NCBI GenBank assembly: GCA_943846675.1
Contig: OX044357.1
Location: 496,001-560,000 of the forward strand
Length of the DNA: 64,000 bases
Reading direction: 5' to 3'
Origin: UBA987 sp002292105
Lineage (GTDB): Bacteria; Bacteroidota; Bacteroidia; NS11-12g; UBA9320
Part shown: positions 55,771 to 63,004 of the stretch, one piece after another
Position numbering within the stretch: the first letter of the stretch is position 1
Layout: every line of letters begins with the position of its first letter
Notes under the pieces: model-generated
The model's input: the letters and a program-made list of their open reading frames with translations, nothing else
What the model was told of the DNA's origin: nothing
Database searches by the model: none
Position numbers and translations under genes: made by a program

Positions 55771-56795
55771 TCGATTAATTCAACATCTTTTGTTTCTTTC
55801 CAGTGCGTTGTACGCCACAATTCTTGCTGTTTTTTGGTAAGGAAGGTCCAAGTCACAAGCCTGCTAGATTTGTTGCCTTGTCCCATCGGTATGGTTTTCA
55901 CTTTTACCGCTCGTATTTTCTTTAACGAAGCAAAGACACTTTTAAGGTGCGATTTTTTAGATACTAGTGTTGAAAAGCAATACACGGATTCTGCAAATTG
56001 TTTGCTTTGAATGATCATGTCGCGAATAAACCGTTCTTCACCACCTTCTGTCCATAACTCGGTGGTTTGGCCACCAAAGTTTAACACTGGCGTTTTAACA
56101 CGCTTGCCTTTTAAATTACTCAATTTACGAATGCTTCCTTTTTTAGCCTCTTCCATCGACGCGTGAAAAGGCGGGTTGCAAATTGTAAGATCAAAACGTT
56201 CTCCTTTTTTTATAGCACCGTAGAAAATATCTTTTGATTTTTTCTGTACTCTAATCTTAACTCGGTCTTTTAGATTGTCATTGGCTTGCGCGATGTCATT
56301 CGCAGCCGATGCGGCCGTTGGGTCTATCTCAGTTCCAACAAAAGACCAGCCATATTCAGCTTGGCCGATTATAGGATAAATGCAATTAGCACCAACACCT
56401 ATGTCCAGACATTTTATACTTGCCCCTGTTGGGATGCTTCGTGTGTTAGCAGTCAAATTCACGTGGCTGATTACATCGGCGATGTGATGTATGTAGTCCG
56501 CTCGCCCTGGAATTGGTGGGCATAGGTAGTCTTCCGGGATTGACCATTCTTTAATGTCGTATCCACTCTTAAGCAATGCGGTATTAAGCCACTTTACCGC
56601 CTCGGGGTCAAAGAAGTCAATGGATTCGTCTCCGTATTTGTTAACAGAGATGTAGGGTTTTAACTCCGAGCAAGCCTCAGTAAGTTTCTTAAAATCATAC
56701 CTTGTGCGGTGTTTGTTTCTTGGGTGTAACCTAGGCTTTACCTTTTCAGTCCCACCTTTTTGTTTTGTTGAAATTTGAGATTTACTAGCTGACAT
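55767..56795 (-). CDS. rlmF: 23S rRNA (adenine(1618)-N6)-methyltransferase
   Basis: The 342-residue enzyme methylates N6 of adenine 1618 in 23S rRNA. It has the signature LHPRNKHRTRYDF near residue 23, an AdoMet-binding LDIGVGANCIYPIIG, and the N6-methyltransferase catalytic motif NPPFHAS near residue 207. The N-terminus is slightly longer and more basic than that of the E. coli protein. It converges on gcvT with a four-base overlap. Confidence 0.93.
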   Translation of the reverse strand: MSASKSQISTKQKGGTEKVKPRLHPRNKHRTRYDFKKLTEACSELKPYISVNKYGDESIDFFDPEAVKWLNTALLKSGYDIKEWSIPEDYLCPPIPGRADYIHHIADVISHVNLTANTRSIPTGASIKCLDIGVGANCIYPIIGQAEYGWSFVGTEIDPTAASAANDIAQANDNLKDRVKIRVQKKSKDIFYGAIKKGERFDLTICNPPFHASMEEAKKGSIRKLSNLKGKRVKTPVLNFGGQTTELWTEGGEERFIRDMIIQSKQFAESVYCFSTLVSKKSHLKSVFASLKKIRAVKVKTIPMGQGNKSSRLVTWTFLTKKQQELWRTTHWKETKDVELID

Positions 56796-56844
56796 ATCGT
56801 TTCGGTAACAAGTCAGTTACCACCGGCAAAGGTCGTTTGAATAA

Positions 56845-57309
56845 TTAACTCGGACGGTGTTTTTCTTGAATTCCGTATAATAAATTACGCAAATACTGGT
56901 CTTTACATTTTCTGAATTGAGGCTGTTTTGGATTTCTCAAAAATGCACTAAGCTCATGAGGGCTAACCTCCAAATCAACTAAATCAAAGAGGTCAATAAT
57001 GTCGTCCGTAGTAAGGCTCAACGCAATCTTAATCTTTTTTAGAATGATATTGTTGTCTAGGTTGGATTCGACTGGCATAGGAGGCCTACCTTCTTGTTTA
57101 CCACGGTTTTTATAGATTAAGCCATTTAAAAAAAGTGCCAATTGTTTGTCTGGCAGATTGTTATACTCCTCGTCATCCTCTGGTTTGAGCCAGTTGCTTA
57201 CTTTGGCACGATCTGCAGTATACCCCGCTAAGCCAAATATGTCAATCATTTCGTAATCGCTATAGTCAAATGCATATCTCAGCTTTTTGAGGATATCGTT
57301 GTTGGTCAT
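56845..57309 (-). CDS. DUF1456 (YehS-like) protein
   Basis: The 154-residue protein consists of two related helical repeats: TNNDILKKLRYAFDYSDYEM near residue 2 and LDNNIILKKIKIALSLTTDD near 83, each followed by a WLKPEDDEEY- or FLRNPKQPQF-type turn. This is the layout of DUF1456. The function of the family is unknown; a nucleic-acid or regulatory role has been proposed but not shown. It is divergent from the membrane/XRE gene pair. Confidence 0.88.
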   Translation of the reverse strand: MTNNDILKKLRYAFDYSDYEMIDIFGLAGYTADRAKVSNWLKPEDDEEYNNLPDKQLALFLNGLIYKNRGKQEGRPPMPVESNLDNNIILKKIKIALSLTTDDIIDLFDLVDLEVSPHELSAFLRNPKQPQFRKCKDQYLRNLLYGIQEKHRPS

Positions 57310-57376
57310 TCGGCAAAGGTATTGGTTTGGTATTCAGAATGCGTAGTCGTGTTATTTTTACAAAAAGTAAAACAAA

Positions 57377-57408
57377 CTTGACATAATGTAATGTTTGGCA
57401 TACATTTG
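57377..57408 (+). promoter_or_regulatory. Candidate promoter of the membrane protein/XRE pair
   Basis: CTTG (57377-57380), a spacer of exactly 20 bases and TACATTTG (57401-57408) fit the Bacteroidota promoter well. The start codon follows 16 bases later. Confidence 0.58.
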
Positions 57409-57424
57409 TTGAAAAATTAGACGT

Positions 57425-57901
57425 ATGAATGTAAAATATTTGTTCCCAACTAGGTTTAAAATGTGGGGCTGGATTATTCTAATTCCTTCAGCTATATTGG
57501 GTTTTGCTGATTTGTTTGCAGAGTGGCAACCTGCTTTTTTCGACTGGACTGTTCCAGCCTTATACAACAATGAAATTTTAGGAGAAACAACCTATTTTGG
57601 CATGGTGGATAACAACGTGCTCAATGAAATTTTTGGAATTCTAATTATTGTCGGGGGTGTCTTGGTCGCTTTCTCCAGACTTAAAAATGAAGACGAATTC
57701 ATAACCAAAATTCGATTAGAGTCATTGGTGTGGGCCACATATGTCAACTATATCGTGTTGTTGTTGGCTTTTATATTTGTTTATGACATGGGGTTTTTAT
57801 GGGTGATGATCTTCAATATGTTTACGATTCTACTGTTTTTTATTATCCGATTTAATTGGCAACTTCAAAAATTAAAATTGAACGCGAGGCATGAAGAATA
57901 A
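57425..57901 (+). CDS. Four-helix membrane protein of unknown function
   Basis: The 158-residue product has about four transmembrane helices (about 12-30, 60-82, 100-118 and 122-142) and little extramembrane sequence. Its last 11 bases overlap the small XRE regulator gene. A small membrane protein paired with a 68-residue XRE regulator is a recurrent two-gene cassette; the membrane protein might be a sensor, or simply the regulated product. No named family is recognised. Confidence 0.72.
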   Translation: MNVKYLFPTRFKMWGWIILIPSAILGFADLFAEWQPAFFDWTVPALYNNEILGETTYFGMVDNNVLNEIFGILIIVGGVLVAFSRLKNEDEFITKIRLESLVWATYVNYIVLLLAFIFVYDMGFLWVMIFNMFTILLFFIIRFNWQLQKLKLNARHEE

Positions 57902-58097
57902 TATCAAAGTAGAAAGAGCGAAAAAGAACATTACGCAAGCTGCTTTGGCAAAAAGTGCTAAAGTTAGTCGCCAAACGATTAATGCAATGGAGCTTGGCAA
58001 ATACGTTCCGTCTACTGTTTTAGCGTTGCGTTTAGCGTCTATATTTGACGTAGAGGTTGGAGACCTTTTCCAACTAGAGGAATCAGACTGGGAATGA
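57891..58097 (+). CDS. Small XRE-family helix-turn-helix regulator
   Basis: The 68-residue protein is a single HTH_3 domain with a YozG-like layout: VERAKKNITQAALAKSAKVS, then RQTINAMELGKYVPS and LALRLASIFDVEVGDLFQLE. It probably represses its own two-gene operon, since the promoter precedes the overlapping membrane protein gene. Its stop codon abuts that of the converging gene. Confidence 0.9.
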   Translation: MKNNIKVERAKKNITQAALAKSAKVSRQTINAMELGKYVPSTVLALRLASIFDVEVGDLFQLEESDWE

Positions 58098-58472
58098 TTA
58101 CTTATACGTAATTAGAAAACGAATTTCTGCTTTTTTATCATCCAAAGTCGCCTGCCAACTGGTGTTGTTGGTTTCGTTAGACTTTTTAAACAAAGGGCCG
58201 GATTTTTTAAAACCATTCGTTTCTGCATACGAACCTATGTCAACTACCGTCGTGTCTAATATGAAGGTAGATAATTTCATATTTTCGGTTACTCTACAGT
58301 CACAATCCGAAATAGAAGGCACATTGACACCAGTACGTAATTCAATATTGTCAATATTAAATCTTTCGCAATCTTGTCTATTGAAAATGTGTCGTACCAA
58401 CAGCTTGAAGCTGCCCATAAACACTAAAACACCTAAGGCGACTAGACCAATTATTTTTAAAGCTTTAATCAT
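58098..58472 (-). CDS. Small single-helix membrane protein
   Basis: The 124-residue product has one N-terminal transmembrane helix (about 5-25, KIIGLVALGVLVFMGSFKLL) and an extracytoplasmic domain with three cysteines (RQDCERFNID, SDCDCRVTE). It overlaps the end of the upstream reductase gene by eight bases and so is co-translated with it. No family is recognised. Confidence 0.65.
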   Translation of the reverse strand: MIKALKIIGLVALGVLVFMGSFKLLVRHIFNRQDCERFNIDNIELRTGVNVPSISDCDCRVTENMKLSTFILDTTVVDIGSYAETNGFKKSGPLFKKSNETNNTSWQATLDDKKAEIRFLITYK

Positions 58473-59142
58473 GATTCGAATGCTTTAATATGTCTTTATT
58501 CTCATAAATTTCTTGTCGACCACCGTCAAGACCAACCCTAAACATGGCTTTAGCTAAATGTTCTGAAGTTACACTGGAGTTCATTCCTATGCGTTTTAAA
58601 ACAGGGTAAAGCCGACGCATTAATCGATAGCTTAAATTGGGTTCTTTTCGCTTTTCTACTGGATAAATGTAGCCAGGTCGAAAAGTGTGAAACCGGTTTT
58701 TAAACGTGTTGCTGAGTGCATTCTCAACAGCACCTTTATCTTGGGCAAACATCATCCTACTTTTTTCAGATCGGTCTGCGCCTTGACCACTCAATAAAAC
58801 AAAACGGACATTTGGATTTTGTTCAATCAAGATTTTGCCGAATGCAACTGGGGTGTCTACGGTGATTTCTCTGAACTTTTCTCTAGGCACTGAGCCGGTG
58901 TACACACCAATGCAGTAATATCCAACGTCAACGTTTTTCCAGAATGTCGCATCTGAGTCCAATTGTGTAAAGTCTTCAAGGATGACTTCGTTCAGTTTTG
59001 GGTGGTTTATTCCTGATGGTCGTCTGGCTAGACTAACCACTTCATGCACATCTGCGTGTTCTAAGGCAAGTTTTAAAATAATCCCTCCAATCATTCCAGA
59101 GGCTCCAGTTAAGATTACTTTTTTAGTTTTATAGGAATCCAT
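58465..59142 (-). CDS. NAD(P)-dependent short-chain reductase, TIP30/HTATIP2-like
   Basis: The 225-residue product has an N-terminal Rossmann fold (KVILTGASGMIGGII, residues 8-22) and the typical GYYCIGVYTG and FVLLSGQGAD strands of atypical short-chain dehydrogenases. The active-site region FRPGYIYPVEK replaces the classical YxxxK. The pattern is closest to the HTATIP2/TIP30-like and YwnB-like reductases. The substrate is unknown. It overlaps genes on both sides. Confidence 0.8.
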   Translation of the reverse strand: MDSYKTKKVILTGASGMIGGIILKLALEHADVHEVVSLARRPSGINHPKLNEVILEDFTQLDSDATFWKNVDVGYYCIGVYTGSVPREKFREITVDTPVAFGKILIEQNPNVRFVLLSGQGADRSEKSRMMFAQDKGAVENALSNTFKNRFHTFRPGYIYPVEKRKEPNLSYRLMRRLYPVLKRIGMNSSVTSEHLAKAMFRVGLDGGRQEIYENKDILKHSNHD

Positions 59143-59597
59143 ATGTCTTCTTCAGAGTCGATTTCGTTGTTTTTATATTTTTTGCCAAGTACTTCAAAAT
59201 GTGGTCGGTAATCGAGGGTGTACCTTGACTGTGGCAGCCATTGCCCATAAATGTAACCAAATGTTTTCCCTGCAGCAGATGCTGGTCCTACATGCTTAAA
59301 TACCGCGTACAATCCATCAGGGATTTCTAACACGTCATAGTCATTTGGCAAATCTTCTATTTCAGAAACAGAAACGCACGCCCATTTCGTAAATATTTTA
59401 TCAGGATCAAACCTTGTAAAATAGTCTTCTGGGTATACCTGAAGTGATAATATATCCTCAGATGTCCTGTGTTTGGTATGCAAAATATCGGGAAGGCATG
59501 ATTGCCATAATTCTTTTGTCTTGTTTTGGCTAACAGACATTTCCTGACGCTTTCCAACCACTAGAGTTTTTGGCCATGTTTCTATTCTATACTCCAC
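59115..59597 (-). CDS. GyrI-like/AraC effector-binding domain protein
   Basis: The 160-residue product (GTG start) is a free-standing GyrI-like small-molecule-binding domain. Characteristic are EYRIETWPKTLVVGKR at the N-terminus, DGLYAVFKHVGPASAAGKTF near 96-115, and YTLDYRPHFEVLGKKY near 128. Such proteins bind hydrophobic cations or effector drugs. The overlap of 28 bases with the reductase gene suggests coupled expression. Confidence 0.85.
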   Translation of the reverse strand: MEYRIETWPKTLVVGKRQEMSVSQNKTKELWQSCLPDILHTKHRTSEDILSLQVYPEDYFTRFDPDKIFTKWACVSVSEIEDLPNDYDVLEIPDGLYAVFKHVGPASAAGKTFGYIYGQWLPQSRYTLDYRPHFEVLGKKYKNNEIDSEEDIWIPIKLKK

Positions 59598-59599
59598 TA

Positions 59600-59971
59600 T
59601 TACGCTTTTTTCTTTTTGGATTTACTTGACTTCGCCATAGGGTTAAAAGTCAAACACAAATCAATCCAGTACACCAAATCTTCTTCCTTATCCCAACCTT
59701 CAGGGGTCACAAAGATGTAGCCCCGCATAGGTCTTCCAGTGAAATCCATTGGCAAGCATGCGTCCTTTTTTAACTCAAGTTCATAAGCCTCTTCTCCAAT
59801 ACGCGCCATTAATAAGGAGTCTCCGTAACGTTTGTCTATATGAATGCCACATAACATCTTATCGTCGACCATAAAAAGGAGACCACCCATCATGTTTTTT
59901 GAAAAGAAATCAACCTTCCTTTCTTTCAGTATGTTGGTTATTCGTTCCCCAAAGTATGCGTCGTACGCCAT
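59600..59971 (-). CDS. TfoX N-terminal-domain protein
   Basis: The 123-residue product is a TfoX/Sxy N-terminal domain without the C-terminal half: ERITNILKERKVDFFSKNMM, then GGLLFMVDDKMLCGIHIDKR and RPMRGYIFVTPEGWDKEED. A lysine-rich tail (SKSKKKKA) may interact with nucleic acid. TfoX acts in competence in gamma-proteobacteria, but stand-alone N-terminal domains in Bacteroidota have no known role. It lies three bases before the GyrI-like gene. Confidence 0.87.
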   Translation of the reverse strand: MAYDAYFGERITNILKERKVDFFSKNMMGGLLFMVDDKMLCGIHIDKRYGDSLLMARIGEEAYELELKKDACLPMDFTGRPMRGYIFVTPEGWDKEEDLVYWIDLCLTFNPMAKSSKSKKKKA

Positions 59972-59997
59972 AGCATGTCAAAAATAATGGTTTTAGC

Positions 59998-60528
59998 TTA
60001 GGTCTCTAACCATTTTTCTTTGGTTAGTCTATACCAATTGTGCAAGGCATTTTCGAACATAAATGTTTCAATAAATACTAAACCGCATTTCTGAATAACG
60101 TTGTTAGACGCCTCATTATTAACGTCTGCTGCGGCGCAGATTGAAGGATAATTTAACGTTTCAAAACCATACTTGAGTGATGCAATGGCCGCTTCAGTAG
60201 CAAAGCCTTTATTCCAATATTTGGGCATAAATCGATACCCTAAATCATAATAGCTTTCAGCTCTTATACCGTCTTCCAATTTTAAACCTGACCAGCCAAT
60301 CAGTGCATTTGATTCTTTCAAGATTACAGCCCATCGACCAATACCGTTCTGTTCATACTGTTTTTGCACATGGGCAATTATTTTGATCGACTCTTCGATA
60401 CTTTGTACGGGTTTATTCCCAAGAAATTTATTGACCAAAGGGTCGCTGTCCAAAACAAAAAGGTCATGTGCGTCTTGCGGAACAATTTTCCGAAGCAGTA
60501 ATCTATCGGTTTCAACAACATATTGCAT
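59998..60528 (-). CDS. GNAT-family N-acetyltransferase
   Basis: The 176-residue protein belongs to the RimJ/RimL-like acetyltransferases: TDRLLLRKIVPQDAHDLF near residue 7, GYRFMPKYWNKGFATEAAIA near 93-112 containing the acetyl-CoA-binding Q/RxxGxG/A-type segment, and VNNEASNNVIQKCGLVFIE near 134. The substrate could be a protein N-terminus or a small amine; it cannot be told. Confidence 0.9.
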   Translation of the reverse strand: MQYVVETDRLLLRKIVPQDAHDLFVLDSDPLVNKFLGNKPVQSIEESIKIIAHVQKQYEQNGIGRWAVILKESNALIGWSGLKLEDGIRAESYYDLGYRFMPKYWNKGFATEAAIASLKYGFETLNYPSICAAADVNNEASNNVIQKCGLVFIETFMFENALHNWYRLTKEKWLET

Positions 60529-60563
60529 CGAGAATGGAGGTAATAATTAGAGGTATTAAACGA

Positions 60564-60947
60564 TCACAAGGTTTTAGGCCAAAACGGGATTGTTTTACGA
60601 ACAGACCATAAAACAATAGCACTCATAATGAAGGTAATGATTGCGGTATAAAACAAAACGCCACCGTCTCCGTTGATGTCTATGCCTAACTTAGTTAAGT
60701 GCATTACAATAGCGCCACCAATAATGCCCATAGTTAAGCCAGCGCCAATCCAAATCGTTCGAGGAATTACAATTAAGATGGCTGAAATCAACTCCAACAC
60801 ACCAATTCCGATACGACCATTTGGTTCTAGTCCTACCTGGCTAAATATGTAAATGCTATCTGGATGACCGGTAAATTTAAAACGCAACGTTTGAATCAGA
60901 ATTATAGCAATTGCGATCCGAAGAATTAATAAAACTGTCTTATTCAT
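60564..60947 (-). CDS. DoxX-family membrane protein
   Basis: The start is taken at ATG 60947 (MNKTVLL), giving 127 residues with four transmembrane helices (about 5-20, 43-58, 64-84 and 99-118). The pattern RIAIAIILIQTLRFKFTGHP, then GVLELISAILIVIPRTIWIG and VMHLTKLGI fits the DoxX family, membrane proteins of uncertain redox or transport function. It is alone, with 189 bases to the divergent glycosidase gene. Confidence 0.8.
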   Translation of the reverse strand: MNKTVLLILRIAIAIILIQTLRFKFTGHPDSIYIFSQVGLEPNGRIGIGVLELISAILIVIPRTIWIGAGLTMGIIGGAIVMHLTKLGIDINGDGGVLFYTAIITFIMSAIVLWSVRKTIPFWPKTL

Positions 60948-61087
60948 ATTGCATTTATTAGGTATGATGCCGAGGGCCTTAGCCAAATATACAAGCTTTG
61001 ACTTCTAAAAATGTGATTCACGACCGTATGCGTTTTGGAATCAAAAACAGTTTGTACATAATCGTGTTATAAAAATGCAAAGTGTGC

Positions 61088-61117
61088 TTGATATATGCTC
61101 AATTTTGGTATACTTCG
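61088..61117 (+). promoter_or_regulatory. Candidate promoter of the GH17 pair
   Basis: TTG at 61088-61090 and TATACTTCG at 61109-61117 are spaced 18-20 bases, a moderate match to the Bacteroidota consensus with one mismatch in the -7 box. The start codon lies 20 bases further. Confidence 0.33.
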
Positions 61118-61136
61118 CGACTTTTAGAATAAAGAC

Positions 61137-62021
61137 ATGTCAAAAAGATTAGATCGAGTACTTTCCTTAGCAATCAGACAAGATGTTAAGCAAGGAAATC
61201 AAGATTTACATAAGAAATTCACTGCCTGCCTTGAAGGAGGCATGCATGGTATAGGTTTCAGCCCATATCAAGAAGGACAACAGCCTGGTGATCAACTGGA
61301 GGAAGATCAGATAACAAGAAGAATGAAAATTATAGCTCCTTACACAAAATGGGTGCGTTCATTCTCTTGTACAGATGGTAACGAGATGATACCTAAAGTT
61401 GCTCATGAACTGGGTATGAAAACCCTTGTAGGTGCTTGGCTTGGCGAGGATTTAGAGAAAAATGAAGAAGAAATCGATGGCTTGATTCAAACAGCTAAAC
61501 GTGGTCATGTTGATATTGCTGCAGTTGGTAATGAAGTGATGTATCGAGGCGACTTAACCGAACAGCAATTGCTGGATTATATTGAGCGAGTTAAAGCAGC
61601 CATTCCTGATGTTCAGGTTGGCTATGTCGATGCGTATTATGAATTTGAGAATAGACCAAAAATTACTGAAGCGTGCGATGTGATTTTGGCCAATTGTTAT
61701 CCTTTTTGGGAGGGATGTCATTTAGACTACTCGTTGTTGTATATGAAAGACATGTACAAACGAACACAAGCAGTTGCTCAAGGTAAGAAAGTGATTATTA
61801 CCGAAACAGGTTGGCCAAATATTGGTGAAGTATTTCATGGCGCAGAACCGTCACAAGAAGGAGCAGTGCAATATTTTTTAAATACACAACATTGGTCGAG
61901 AGATGAAGACGTAGACATCTTTTATTTTGCATCGTTTGATGAATCATGGAAAACAAAGGACGAGGGTGATGTAGGCGCTTTTTGGGGTCTTTGGGACGCA
62001 AATGAAGAGTTGAAATATTAA
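61137..62021 (+). CDS. GH17-type glycosidase A, no signal peptide
   Basis: The 294-residue protein matches glycoside hydrolase family 17 (beta-1,3-glucanase TIM barrel). The acid catalyst is Glu133 in AVGNEV and the nucleophile Glu223 in ITETGWP, both in the canonical motifs. Substrate regions KWVRSFSCTDGNE and FFYFASFDESW-type segments are present. GH17 enzymes cut or transfer beta-1,3-linked glucan. There is no signal peptide: the N-terminus (SKRLDRVLSLAIRQD) is charged, so the protein should be cytoplasmic unless exported by another route. A paralogue lies ten bases downstream. Confidence 0.85.
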   Translation: MSKRLDRVLSLAIRQDVKQGNQDLHKKFTACLEGGMHGIGFSPYQEGQQPGDQLEEDQITRRMKIIAPYTKWVRSFSCTDGNEMIPKVAHELGMKTLVGAWLGEDLEKNEEEIDGLIQTAKRGHVDIAAVGNEVMYRGDLTEQQLLDYIERVKAAIPDVQVGYVDAYYEFENRPKITEACDVILANCYPFWEGCHLDYSLLYMKDMYKRTQAVAQGKKVIITETGWPNIGEVFHGAEPSQEGAVQYFLNTQHWSRDEDVDIFYFASFDESWKTKDEGDVGAFWGLWDANEELKY

Positions 62022-62031
62022 TAAGTAAGGT

Positions 62032-62943
62032 ATGCAATCAAGAAACCCTTTCCCATATGCAAAGGCAATTTGTTACTCTGGCTTTAGAGATGGTCAAAGT
62101 CCAGGTGGCTTATTCCCTACTTACGCCGAGGTTAAGTCAGATTTACAATTGCTGCAAAATGATTGGAAGTATTTGCGTTTATACGACTGTGATGCGCACG
62201 CAGAAACAGTTCTAGAAGTTATTGCGAATGAGAACTTCGACTTCAAAGTGATGCTCGGTGCTTATATAGTAGGAGAGCAAAACAACCCAGATTGTCCGTG
62301 GGATACTCCACATTTGTCGGATGCAGAATTGGACGCGAATGCCGAACTCAACAATGAGAGAATCAAACTATTGATTAAGATGGCACAAACACATTCAACC
62401 ATTGTGAATTGTGTGTCTATTGGAAACGAAGCATCAGTTAGCTGGACCGACCACATGGTTCCGGTGGAAAGACTTGTGGAGATGACTTTGCAGGTCAAAA
62501 GACATCTTGATCAACCGGTGACGTTTTGTGAAAACTATGTTCCATGGTTAGATAAATTGAAACCCTTAGTTAAGGAGTTAGATTTTATCTCTATTCACAC
62601 GTATCCGGTTTGGGAATACAAGTCGATAGATGAAGCGTTGACCTATACGCAACAAAATTATCAGGACGTTGTGGATCTATACCCAGATACACCGGTGTTA
62701 ATATCAGAAGCAGGTTGGGCAACGCAGTCTAATGGAAGAGGCATTGATCCATCTAACGTGAATGAAAAGCTACAGAAGCGCTACATCAACGAGTTAATGG
62801 AATGGACTGAATCGTCAGAAATAATTACGTACGTATTTGAAGCCTTTGACGAAAACTGGAAGGGGTCGAATGATGCGCAAGAACCTGAGAAACATTGGGG
62901 CCTATACAAGGTAGACCGTAGTCCTAAAATGGTCTTGAAGTAA
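62032..62943 (+). CDS. GH17-type glycosidase B, no signal peptide
   Basis: The 303-residue paralogue of the preceding protein has its acid catalyst Glu133 in VSIGNEAS and nucleophile Glu226 in LISEAGWA, and shares the C-terminal FEAFDENWKGS pattern. Start ATG 62032 gives the N-terminus QSRNPFPYAKAICYSGFR, without a signal peptide. Sequence similarity to its neighbour is low outside the active-site strands, so this is an old duplication or two acquired family members. They probably act together on a beta-1,3-glucan or cyclic glucan. A hairpin follows the stop codon. Confidence 0.85.
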   Translation: MQSRNPFPYAKAICYSGFRDGQSPGGLFPTYAEVKSDLQLLQNDWKYLRLYDCDAHAETVLEVIANENFDFKVMLGAYIVGEQNNPDCPWDTPHLSDAELDANAELNNERIKLLIKMAQTHSTIVNCVSIGNEASVSWTDHMVPVERLVEMTLQVKRHLDQPVTFCENYVPWLDKLKPLVKELDFISIHTYPVWEYKSIDEALTYTQQNYQDVVDLYPDTPVLISEAGWATQSNGRGIDPSNVNEKLQKRYINELMEWTESSEIITYVFEAFDENWKGSNDAQEPEKHWGLYKVDRSPKMVLK

Positions 62944-62951
62944 GACCATTA

Positions 62952-62976
62952 TGTATTGTTTCTATAAAACAATACA
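62952..62976. terminator. Hairpin between the GH17 pair and purF-like gene
   Basis: TGTATTGTTT and AAACAATACA form a perfect ten-base-pair stem with a five-base loop. The stem is AT-rich and no clear T tract follows, so it is a weaker terminator candidate serving the converging genes. Confidence 0.55.
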
Positions 62977-63004
62977 GCAATTAGTATAAATCTTATTCCG
63001 CTTC

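Noticed and set aside
60987..61136. tRNA or small RNA in the gap between DoxX and GH17 genes
   Set aside because: No cloverleaf, no T-loop consensus and no strong hairpin; only a moderate promoter candidate is visible.
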